Shown here piece by piece: positions 17,088-27,956 of a stretch of DNA of 64,000 bases. The translations under genes were made by a program, and so were the position numbers. The DNA is from Paenibacillus sp. USDA918EY (lineage in GTDB: Bacteria; Bacillota; Bacilli; Paenibacillales; Paenibacillaceae). The notes beneath the pieces are model-generated. The model was not told the DNA's origin and made no database searches. It saw only the letters and a list, made by a program, of their open reading frames with translations. The first letter of the stretch is position 1, and each line of letters opens with the position of its first letter. The stretch covers positions 124,001 to 188,000 of the forward strand of contig NZ_WTWY01000007.1 in the NCBI RefSeq assembly GCF_009870825.1, given 5' to 3'.

Positions 17088-17157
17088 CGAAAAAAGCGGG
17101 TCAGTGTGAAATAAAGCAAAATGAAAGGAGGCGTCGGCGCTGTCGCTATTTACGGAG

Positions 17158-17676
17158 ATGTTTTTTTCCAAGTGGCATTGGATTACCCTTGCCCTCATCG
17201 TGATCGCCTGGGTGGCGCTCATTGCGGGCGGGTATGAACGGCGCGTGGTGCTGCGCAGCGGATTCGGGGCGGTCGTCCTGCTGTACATCGTCACGACGAT
17301 TCCCATCGCAACGATCACGTATAACGAAAAATCGATGGAAATGAAAATGCGCGGGGAGGTCGCGCGCCACTATCAATATAAAATGGAGCAGCTCGGCGGT
17401 TCCGTGCGCGATATCGACCGTTTGGCGCTTGCTGCCGGGTCGTTCCAAAATGACGATTCGTTCAAAATCAAATTTTACGCCGGAAATTACAATGATTCAT
17501 ACCGTTTCACCGGAACCTTGATTGTCACAACCTATGACGAGCAGGACAAAGAGCTGGATCGGAAAACTTACGAAAAACTGACCATCGAACCCGGCGAAGT
17601 CAAGGAAATTGACACGTATTACTCATCTTCCTCGTTCGAAAAATACAGGTACGAGTTTATACCGCAAAATCAATAA
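17158..17676 (+). CDS. Uncharacterised membrane-anchored protein, 172 aa
   Basis: Two N-terminal membrane helices (about 8-28 and 35-58) are followed by an extracytoplasmic domain of beta-strand character ('FTGTLIVTTYDEQDKEL' then 'LTIEPGEVKEID'), resembling FxLYD-type Ig-like folds without clear identity. The start is uncertain: the only strong ribosome site (AAAGGAGG, 17124-17131) is placed for an in-frame CTG at 17140, six codons before the ATG given here. Follows the previous membrane gene by 70 bases; probably the same operon. Confidence 0.65.
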   Translation: MFFSKWHWITLALIVIAWVALIAGGYERRVVLRSGFGAVVLLYIVTTIPIATITYNEKSMEMKMRGEVARHYQYKMEQLGGSVRDIDRLALAAGSFQNDDSFKIKFYAGNYNDSYRFTGTLIVTTYDEQDKELDRKTYEKLTIEPGEVKEIDTYYSSSSFEKYRYEFIPQNQ

Positions 17677-17709
17677 AACGTTTGGATGGATATCGGCCAA
17701 GGGTTCTCG

Positions 17710-18040
17710 TTATCGCCCTCTTAGATTCGCCTCGTTGTAGGCGTCCAAAACGGCATAGAGAAGCTTGCAACAACGTCCTTGGGGTTCACGTAGCCAACTT
17801 CAAACATGAACGGACCGTTGTATCGGTTGTCGACGAGCGCACGCATCGCTCACCCCAGTGTACGATCCCGCGGCCAGGAATCCAACCGTTCGTTCACGCC
17901 GTCATGGTCGGAAACATGCAGCGTCCGGATGCGGCTCCTTTGTCGTCCCAATACGTGCCCAGCTTCCATTCCGCAGGATTGATCGCCATCGCGTTTGATC
18001 CTCCATTCAAAATTTACAGTCATTATGTGTTTTCCCGGAA
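17710..18040 (-). pseudogene. Remnant of a sugar-phosphate isomerase/epimerase (TIM-barrel)
   Basis: Minus-strand translation recovers the C-terminal third of a xylose-isomerase-like epimerase in several frames: 'INPAEWKLGTYWDD', then in another frame 'RIRTLHVSDHDGVNERL', then after a stop 'ALVDNRYNGPFMFEVGYVNPKDVV', and finally 'VLDAYNEANLRGR' with a stop. At least three frame changes or stops are needed, and the N-terminal two thirds are absent. No intact copy is in the window. I infer a decayed catabolic gene. Confidence 0.7.
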
Positions 18041-18130
18041 GATTGGCGGTCTTTGACATGTACAGTCACCCATTAATCTTCTAGAAAACAACCTAAGCCT
18101 AACACTGTTCAGTAACAGTTCACCAACGAA

Positions 18131-18164
18131 AAACAGCCCCCGCAATAACATGCGAGGGCTGTTT
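18131..18164 (-). terminator. Intrinsic terminator of the SLH protein gene
   Basis: AAACAGCCC and GGGCTGTTT arms enclose a CGCA/TGCG inner stem; on the minus strand TGTTTTTCG follows. Confidence 0.8.
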
Positions 18165-18194
18165 CGATTGAAAATCGGTTTGGAAATCTATTGC

Positions 18195-21100
18195 CTAGTC
18201 AATCAATTTCGTTACTTTCAGTAAACGCTCCATCAATGCTACCGTCTCGGCACGCGTCATTGGAGATTTGGGGCCGAGTTCCTTCGCATTGCCTTGGACC
18301 ACGTCCTCGGACAGCAAGGTCGCCACGGAAGGTTTAGCCCATTTGGCTACCTTCGATCCATCCCCGTATCCCGAAAGCAGGCTGTTGATCTCCGCTTCGC
18401 CGATCGTATGGCCCGGGCGAATCAATTGATATCCGCGGGCAATCATCGCCATGCCTTCTTCTCTCGTGATGTTCTGATTGCCGCGGAACGCGCCGTCATC
18501 ATAACCGAGGACGATGCCAAATTCGCTGGCAATGGAGATCGCGCTGCGGTACCATGCGTCGGAATGCACGTCATTGAACGTATTTTTCGGCTCCTCTTGG
18601 CGCATCAGTCCAAGGCCCAAAACAACAATCTCCGCAAATTCGGCGCGGGTTACGTTGCGGTTTGGCGAGAACGTGTTGTTGCCGTTTCCTTCCAAATCAA
18701 GCCGGGCCGCAATGTTGTTGACATTGCGCTGCGCCCAGTGGCTTCTTACGTCATCAAAATCTTGAGGATTCCAAATGACCGAATAAGTACCGCTGCTGCG
18801 CAGGTCATGGATTTCCGCATAATAACGGTTGCCGATTTTCGTCACAACCGTCGGCAAATGGAATACGGTTCCGTCAGGGTTGACGACGACGCCGGTCGTA
18901 ATCCGGTTCGGATCGACGCCTTCCGGCAGCGCGATGTATTTTACGGCATATCCGTTTAGTTGACCGGATCTTACCGTAGAGCCGTTATGCGTAAAGGTCA
19001 TGTCCAGGTCGACCGGATCCACCAGCAGGTCGTATCCTTTTGATTTCGCCTGGTTTTTGGCGTTTGCGATGACGGCATCCGCGGAACGTTTAATGTCGAT
19101 ATGCACGGCGATATCGCCTGCTGCCGCGTTGCCCAACTGCCGGGCGATTTTGCCTACATCCAGCTGTCCGCCGGGAACCGGATAAATGGCGAGCTGATTG
19201 CCGATTTCAAGGCTGGCTTTTTTATCGGCCAGTTTTTGTACATCGGCTGCCGTCAAACCGTCGACGCTCAGATTGCCTTCGTTCGGGGATTGGATGGCAA
19301 GCTTTTGCCCATTTCCGCCCGATAAAATGTCGTTCAGTTTGGAAGAGTCGACTTGAACCGACGTTTGCTTTCCATTATCGGTTGTCGTCGTTTTGCCCGT
19401 GGCAAACGGCGTATCGTTGCCGTTTACGGACGTATCAATAGCGGAATTGCCGGATGGCGGTGCAGGCGTTGGGCTTGTCGTGCTTCCGCCGCCGTTATTG
19501 CCGTTATTCCCGCTGTTGCCGCTGTTGCCGTTGTTGCCGCCATTGCTTCCGCTGAATTCCCTATAGATCGTAATGGTATATTCTTTAACATTGTTATCCG
19601 CATCCGTTACGCGAACGACGATCGTATTCTCGCCTGCATGCAGCGGAAGCTTGTCGCTTGCCGTGCCATTAGCCGTTTCCGTGAACGGACCGCCGTTGAG
19701 CGAGATTTCGATTTTGGAATTCGGATCAAACAGCTCAGGGTTGATCGTCACGCTATACACATCGTTCGTAACGGAAGCCTGATATTTTGTCGCGCCATTA
19801 AATGGTGGAGACAACGGGATTTTCGTTCCGTCCCAGCTGTTTACCTCCAGCCCGGCAAGCGCGGTATGATCCGTGGTGTCGACTTGAATTTCTTTTGCGG
19901 CTTTGGACACCTTGGTGTCTTTTTCGGTTGCTGCTTCTACTTTATAATTTTTTCCGTTTTCCAGCGGCTTGGATGGCGTAAAGCTCCAGTTGCCGTTTGG
20001 ATCGGCAGTCACGTTCTGCACATCGATCTGAGTCCCGGACTCATCGGAGACGGCAACGGTTACCGTGGCGCCCGGTTCGGCTGAACCTGTAATTTCCGGC
20101 TGCGCGGACGTTACTTTCTCGATGGCAGGTCCATCGATGGAGAGTTCGGGCAAAACCGTATTGACGGTCAAATCCTTGCGTCCTGTCGTGGTCTCGAGCT
20201 GATCCTTTTTCGCGCTGACTTCGTAGGTGTATTTGCCGTCTTTTAATCCCGGTTCGGGAACGTAGGACCACTCCCCGTTCGGGCCGGCGGTCACCTCGAC
20301 CGGTTGCCCAACAACGTTGCCGGCTTCGTCATAGACAGCGACCGTTACCGTCGCGCCAGGAGCGGATACGCCGCTAAACGCAGGTTTTGCCGTATAAACG
20401 GTGTCGCCGCCCGGTTTTGTGACCTCCAGCTTGAGCTTCAGGCTGTCTTGCGCCTTTTTCAAAGCTTCCGCAGCCGCATCGACATCGGCTTGGGTTTTGC
20501 TGGTTTGGTTCAGGATGTTTTGTGCTTTTTCCAAAGCACGCTCATAATCCTTCCAGCTGTTGTCGTCATAATCCGCTTGATTCAAAGCGTCGCCGGTTTT
20601 GATCTCCTGGTTCAAATCGGTGACATCGACGAAGTTGACCGTTTTGGTGGCGCTGATTTGGATATTGTTATCGTTATCCATGCCGCCGTACTCGACAATA
20701 TAGCCTTTTACGCCTGCATTGTTGGGGGCGTAGTCATTCCACTTCCCGGTCTTAGCACCCGAGTCCGGCCCGAAAATATGGGCAACATATTCGTTGCCGC
20801 CAGTGTCATTTGGCTCGCCGGCATCCCAATTGGCATAACCAACCGCACTGTGGGCTATTTGATAGTACCCTGTATAAAATTGCAATCCGTTTTTGTTGTC
20901 CCTTTCACCTTCAGGGCCTGTAACCCAACGCCAATCCCCGGTATTTCGCGGTTGCCCGCTTTTTCTTTGAATATCCTCCGCACCAATCCAGCCGAGGCCT
21001 TGCGCTTTTTCCGTTACGAAGTTATTTTCTTCTTGGTCGGTGATCGTCACGAGATAACCTTGACGCCCGAAGTAATTCCTGTTTTCAGCGGCTGCTTTTG

Positions 21101-21668
21101 CATTAGCCCAGGTAATTGCGGTTTCCTGACCGTTTACGACATTTTTGATATATTCATAAAAATGCCCGTTCCCGTCAAACGGCAGCGCGCTGCCAAGCGA
21201 AAACTTAATGGTTCTGTCCGACACCTTGCCTGAAGCAGGCGTAAACAGAACGCTGTTGAGCGCATCGATGTACTGCTGGGCGGTCGCGGCCCCCGTTAAT
21301 TTAAGGATCCCGTTTTTGGCGTTATAGACGCCCTTGATTTCGTTGGTATCCGTAAATTTCAGCACGTCCCCCGGTACAAATCCTTCAATGAGAACCGTTG
21401 CCGCATCCAAAGGCTGATTGTAATCGATGGACAAATCTTTGTCGATGATTACGCTTTGGGCCGATCCATTTCTGTCGTAGTTTACGCTGGTTGTCCCATC
21501 CGACGTCTTGATGGCCACAGCGGGTTCCGCTGCCGCATTTGCCGTTAGCGGAGCCCACCCGACGGGCAATCCGCCTACGGTTAGCACGCAGGTCAACAAT
21601 ACTGCCGCCGGCTTTTTCCATTTCAACTTACTTTTTCGTGTAGACACGATCTCTCGTCCCCCAATCAT
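18195..21668 (-). CDS. Giant S-layer-homology surface protein with C-type lectin and Ig-like domains
   Basis: Secreted protein of about 1150 residues held on the cell wall. Order: signal peptide (to about 46), unknown beta region (about 50-165), C-type lectin-like domain (about 168-328, with 'GLGWIGAEDI', 'ANWDAGEPNDTGGNEY' and 'KWNDYAPNN'), helical FIVAR-like segment (350-412), two bacterial Ig-like repeats (415-605), cadherin-like beta-sandwich (610-705), Gly/Asn-rich linker (706-735), unclassified region (750-975), three SLH repeats (about 985-1157). A GTG seven codons in, better placed behind GGGGGA, may be the true start. Its SLH repeats should bind pyruvylated wall polymer. Confidence 0.9.
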   Translation of the reverse strand: MIGGREIVSTRKSKLKWKKPAAVLLTCVLTVGGLPVGWAPLTANAAAEPAVAIKTSDGTTSVNYDRNGSAQSVIIDKDLSIDYNQPLDAATVLIEGFVPGDVLKFTDTNEIKGVYNAKNGILKLTGAATAQQYIDALNSVLFTPASGKVSDRTIKFSLGSALPFDGNGHFYEYIKNVVNGQETAITWANAKAAAENRNYFGRQGYLVTITDQEENNFVTEKAQGLGWIGAEDIQRKSGQPRNTGDWRWVTGPEGERDNKNGLQFYTGYYQIAHSAVGYANWDAGEPNDTGGNEYVAHIFGPDSGAKTGKWNDYAPNNAGVKGYIVEYGGMDNDNNIQISATKTVNFVDVTDLNQEIKTGDALNQADYDDNSWKDYERALEKAQNILNQTSKTQADVDAAAEALKKAQDSLKLKLEVTKPGGDTVYTAKPAFSGVSAPGATVTVAVYDEAGNVVGQPVEVTAGPNGEWSYVPEPGLKDGKYTYEVSAKKDQLETTTGRKDLTVNTVLPELSIDGPAIEKVTSAQPEITGSAEPGATVTVAVSDESGTQIDVQNVTADPNGNWSFTPSKPLENGKNYKVEAATEKDTKVSKAAKEIQVDTTDHTALAGLEVNSWDGTKIPLSPPFNGATKYQASVTNDVYSVTINPELFDPNSKIEISLNGGPFTETANGTASDKLPLHAGENTIVVRVTDADNNVKEYTITIYREFSGSNGGNNGNSGNSGNNGNNGGGSTTSPTPAPPSGNSAIDTSVNGNDTPFATGKTTTTDNGKQTSVQVDSSKLNDILSGGNGQKLAIQSPNEGNLSVDGLTAADVQKLADKKASLEIGNQLAIYPVPGGQLDVGKIARQLGNAAAGDIAVHIDIKRSADAVIANAKNQAKSKGYDLLVDPVDLDMTFTHNGSTVRSGQLNGYAVKYIALPEGVDPNRITTGVVVNPDGTVFHLPTVVTKIGNRYYAEIHDLRSSGTYSVIWNPQDFDDVRSHWAQRNVNNIAARLDLEGNGNNTFSPNRNVTRAEFAEIVVLGLGLMRQEEPKNTFNDVHSDAWYRSAISIASEFGIVLGYDDGAFRGNQNITREEGMAMIARGYQLIRPGHTIGEAEINSLLSGYGDGSKVAKWAKPSVATLLSEDVVQGNAKELGPKSPMTRAETVALMERLLKVTKLID

Positions 21669-21797
21669 GTTTTCGGAGAAATCGCCTTGCTCTTGATGGT
21701 TGACTCCTCGACGGAATTCTACAATTTCTCCATTTTTATCATTGTAACAACCAGGACTATACAGAACCTATACAGGCTATTCTGTGAGTATTTAGAG

Positions 21798-21838
21798 AAA
21801 AAGGGATGCCCCCAATTTAGTCGGAGCATCCCTTTTTT
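21798..21838 (-). terminator. Bidirectional terminator at the lacZ 3' end
   Basis: AAAAAGGGATGC and GCATCCCTTTTTT arms flank a 16-base loop, with T-rich tails on both strands. It ends the lacZ transcript on the minus strand. Confidence 0.75.
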
Positions 21839-21902
21839 CAATTTCTACAGCTGATTACACATATACGCATGCCATGTCACTGGGCGCCGATCTTCCGACC
21901 GG

Positions 21903-24986
<3,084 letters not shown>

Positions 24987-25082
24987 CTAGCGGAGCTAAA
25001 ACCTGCTTCGCGTGACGGCCTTTTCCCTGGCTCCCATCAAACGCCGCGCACTTTCAAAGCTCATCGTTCCCATGTCATCGTT

Positions 25083-25101
25083 ATGTTATATTAACATTAT
25101 A
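25083..25101 (-). promoter_or_regulatory. Candidate lacZ -10 element overlapped by a palindrome
   Basis: Minus-strand TATAAT (25101-25096) has no good -35, fitting activator dependence. It overlaps ATGTTA-TAT-TAACAT (25083-25097), an inverted repeat with perfect 6-base arms. A leader of about 150 nt would result. Confidence 0.45.
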
Positions 25102-25194
25102 AAAGGGTCGTACCGCCTGATACAGAACGTGATTTTCGTATTTGTTCAACGATTTTCGCATCATGCGGCGATAACGATGAGGTGTTGAAGACCT

Positions 25195-26025
25195 ATGGCG
25201 AACAAGCTTGGATTTCTTATGCAAACCGATACGGTCATGAAGCTGCCTGTCTATATGACGGGTGCCGGGCATTGGGATCATCAGGAGCCGATCCACAGGC
25301 CCGACGGTTATCCCCAATTCCAATGGCTGCATTGCGTATCCGGCCAAGGAGAATTGGTGGTACGCGGACAGACCTACCGGGTGAAACCCGGGTCGGGCAT
25401 GTTTCTGTACCCGGATGAAGAACATGCTTATTACGGAGTTGAAAAACCTTGGGAAGTGTACTGGGTTACATTCATGGGGCAAGAAGCGAAGGCGATGGCG
25501 CAGCTTGCCGGAATGAACGAATCCGCCGTCTATTCGGTGCATAGCCAGGAGCTTATTCTCAACCATATGAAAAATGCGCTGTCCTTAACGCTTTCCGACA
25601 AACCGCTTGCCGGGCTCGAATGCTCGAAGCTAGCCTACATGTTTTTCATTGATCTGATGACCGACATGACCCTGCATTCACCGTCCACCGACCAAGGGTA
25701 TTTGCGACTTCAGCCCGTGTTTGACTACATGGAAGAACATTACCGCCGTGATATTCCGCTGCATGAGCTTGCCCGGCAAATCGGGGTGTCCGTCCAGCAC
25801 TTATGTCTCCTGTTTCGGAAAATACTGAACAAACGCCCGATGGAGTACCTGAATCAGCTCCGCATCCACAAAAGCAAAGAACGCCTGCTGGAATTTCCCG
25901 AAGCCCGAATCGGCGAAATCGCAAGGCAAGTCGGATTTACGACGCCGGGGTATTTCAGCACGCTATTCAAGCGCACCGAGGGGATGACCCCGGAGGCTTT
26001 TCGCAAGCTGAACGGGGTGAGGTGA
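25195..26025 (+). CDS. AraC-family transcriptional regulator
   Basis: 276 residues. N-terminal cupin-like sensing domain (about 20-150, with 'GELVVRGQTYRVKPGSGMFLYPDEEHAY') and C-terminal double helix-turn-helix (about 175-272, with 'DIPLHELARQIGVSVQHLCLLFRKI' and 'IGEIARQVGFTTPGYFSTLFKR'). The cupin class usually binds a sugar and activates a nearby glycosidase gene. Divergent from lacZ with a shared 259-base control region, so a role as lacZ activator is inferred. Start supported by GATGAGGTG upstream. Confidence 0.9.
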   Translation: MANKLGFLMQTDTVMKLPVYMTGAGHWDHQEPIHRPDGYPQFQWLHCVSGQGELVVRGQTYRVKPGSGMFLYPDEEHAYYGVEKPWEVYWVTFMGQEAKAMAQLAGMNESAVYSVHSQELILNHMKNALSLTLSDKPLAGLECSKLAYMFFIDLMTDMTLHSPSTDQGYLRLQPVFDYMEEHYRRDIPLHELARQIGVSVQHLCLLFRKILNKRPMEYLNQLRIHKSKERLLEFPEARIGEIARQVGFTTPGYFSTLFKRTEGMTPEAFRKLNGVR

Positions 26026-26093
26026 ACCGCGCGGCGGCTAAATTGCCGTCCTCAGGGCATTGAAATGACTTGCCTCTCCCCATCATTGCCCAA

Positions 26094-26128
26094 CAAAAAA
26101 AGAAGCATGGGCCTGCAGCTCCCATGCT
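26094..26128 (-). terminator. Intrinsic terminator of the 3-hydroxyacyl-CoA dehydrogenase gene
   Basis: Minus strand: AGCATGGG, 9-base loop, CCCATGCT, then TCTTTTTTT. Confidence 0.85.
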
Positions 26129-26183
26129 CCTTGCGCTTCTTGCGACTACCTGCATCTTTAGAATGTTTTGACCAGTCGAAACC

Positions 26184-27083
26184 TTAGTTTTTCAAGAAAT
26201 CCGGCTTCAGGAAGCTGGGATTCGGATATTTGTAGAAACCTTCTCCCGTCGCTCTTCCCAGTTTACCTTTGTCGATATATTCGGTCTTCAGCAAGTCGGC
26301 GATCTTTTTGAACTCTTCGTCTCCTGTCGCTTCCGCCTTCGCACGGCCGATATGATATGCGGTATTGATGCCCACGACGTCCAAAATCGCAAACGGCCCC
26401 ATCGGCGCTCCGGTCGCAACCATCCATGTTTTATCGATCGTTTCGACGTCGGCCACCTCTTTGACCAACAGGCGCTGAGCCGCATCCAGCAAAGGAACCA
26501 GCAGCGAGTTCAAAATATACCCCGGCTGCTCTTTATGCAAAGGCAGCGCAACCATGCCGATCGCTTTCGCGAATTCGATCACGTCCTGGAACACGTTCAT
26601 GTCCGTTCCCGGATGCTTCATGATTTCCGCCGTATTGTTTTTCCAAATCTCGTTGGCGAAATGCAGCGCCAAAAATTTCTCCGGACGACCTGTGGCTTCC
26701 GCAAATTGGCTTGGCAACAGCGTGGAGGAGTTTGTCGCAAACACCGTTTTTTCCGGAGCGGCCTTTCCCAGGTTCGCGTAGAAGTCGGTTTTGATCTGCA
26801 CCACTTCCGGAATCGCTTCAATGACCAGGTCGGCATCCGCTACCGCTTGGGACAGATCGCTGTTGAAGGACATACGGTTATAAGCGCTATCCACCTCTTC
26901 CTGCGTCGCGCCAAGATCCGCTTGATAATGCGGCTTCAGCTGCATGATTCTTTCTTTTGCACGTTCCAAAGCTTCGTCATTGATATCGTATACCGTTACT
27001 TGAAACCCTTTAAACGCGGTTTGGTACGCGATTTGGCTGCCCAAAACGCCGCTTCCGGCAACGGTAATGTTTCTATAATTCAT
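26184..27083 (-). CDS. 3-hydroxyacyl-CoA dehydrogenase family protein
   Basis: NAD-dependent dehydrogenase of 299 residues. Rossmann motif GSGVLGSQIA lies at residues 10-19, followed by 'VYDINDEAL'. The catalytic region has 'NSSTLLPSQF' and 'FLALHFANEIWKNNTAEIM', which departs from the canonical HFFNP motif of fatty-acid oxidation enzymes; the C-terminal domain has 'YILNSLLVPLLDAA' and 'GEGFYKYPNP'. The deviant active-site strand suggests a substrate other than straight-chain acyl-CoA. The MarR gene upstream on the same strand probably controls it. Confidence 0.85.
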   Translation of the reverse strand: MNYRNITVAGSGVLGSQIAYQTAFKGFQVTVYDINDEALERAKERIMQLKPHYQADLGATQEEVDSAYNRMSFNSDLSQAVADADLVIEAIPEVVQIKTDFYANLGKAAPEKTVFATNSSTLLPSQFAEATGRPEKFLALHFANEIWKNNTAEIMKHPGTDMNVFQDVIEFAKAIGMVALPLHKEQPGYILNSLLVPLLDAAQRLLVKEVADVETIDKTWMVATGAPMGPFAILDVVGINTAYHIGRAKAEATGDEEFKKIADLLKTEYIDKGKLGRATGEGFYKYPNPSFLKPDFLKN

Positions 27084-27263
27084 GATCGTTCCTCCTTAAA
27101 TCACGATGTCTTTCATGGGATGATTGAAGATGCCGGGCCGCTTGCCGGGAAGCCCGGATCGACGACGGAAAAGGCGATGACTGCACATCCCGTAGTCTCT
27201 CCTGCTACAGCCGTCTGCTATTCCGACAAGCTTGCAGCGTTAGCGCCATCCTCTTTTGAGGCA

Positions 27264-27764
27264 TTAATCCTGGCGGAGTTTTTCGAATCCGCCCTTCAGC
27301 TTGGCCAATCCTTGAAGCAGCGAATCGATGTCGCTTTCCCCGAATTCGGATACGAGCCGATCCATTAAGGAAAGGAACAACGGGGTCATTTCCTTCACTT
27401 TGTTTAAGCCGGTCTCCGTCATCGAAATGACCATGCCGCGCCGGTCGCGGTCATCCAGCTCGCGCGCCACGTATCCGCCCTTTTCGAGGGCGTCGATCAT
27501 GGAGCTTACCGCAGCCCGGGTTACCTTCAAATGATCGGCCAGCGCCGAAGGATTGGACCGCCCGTCCGGCTGATACCGGAGCACGCACAGCAACATGTAT
27601 TGCCCGTAGGAAATCCCGAATTCACGTGCTCGCCGTTCCAAGTCCTTCTGAATTTCGGTGGTGAGGAAAAACAGGTCGGCCAGCACTCTCCCCGTCTTGT
27701 ATTCCGATTCGAAGAGATTTAACTGTCCGGAATAGCGTTCAATCGCATGCAAGAAATGAAACAT
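27264..27764 (-). CDS. MarR-family transcriptional regulator
   Basis: 166-residue winged-helix regulator. The recognition region reads 'LADHLKVTRAAVSSMIDALEKGGYVAREL' followed by the wing 'DDRDRRGMVISMTETG', the MarR signature. Helices at both ends would form the dimer interface. It is the first of two genes on the minus strand (dehydrogenase 180 bases downstream) and has palindromic sites just before it, so autoregulation is likely. Ligand unknown. Confidence 0.9.
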   Translation of the reverse strand: MFHFLHAIERYSGQLNLFESEYKTGRVLADLFFLTTEIQKDLERRAREFGISYGQYMLLCVLRYQPDGRSNPSALADHLKVTRAAVSSMIDALEKGGYVARELDDRDRRGMVISMTETGLNKVKEMTPLFLSLMDRLVSEFGESDIDSLLQGLAKLKGGFEKLRQD

Positions 27765-27783
27765 CTTGTCCTCCCATTCTTTT

Positions 27784-27817
27784 AGTTCACTTTTTAATAA
27801 TAAATCAGTTAACTAAT
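27784..27817. promoter_or_regulatory. Candidate MarR operator pair
   Basis: ATCAGTTAACTAAT (27804-27817) is a near-perfect palindrome around AGTTAACT; AGTTCACT at 27784-27791 is a second copy with one mismatch, 22 bases away (two helical turns). Both are 20-55 bases upstream of the MarR start. Confidence 0.5.
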
Positions 27818-27956
27818 TTTCGTCAAATTTTAACCGCCTCGGATACCCCGACAAACACGAAGATGCCTGCCATCGTTTTGCGACGCAAAGCTGCTGTTTC
27901 TAAGCACTTGCTTTGAAACATATCCTTAGATAAAACTTACCTGGGATGTGTTTCTT

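Noticed and set aside
17682..18056. 124-codon plus-strand ORF
   Set aside because: No ribosome site, no recognisable domain, and the opposite strand shows clear remnants of an isomerase.
26352..27368. 338-codon plus-strand ORF opposite the acyl-CoA dehydrogenase
   Set aside because: Shadow of a well-supported gene, made possible by high GC; no start signal or family match.
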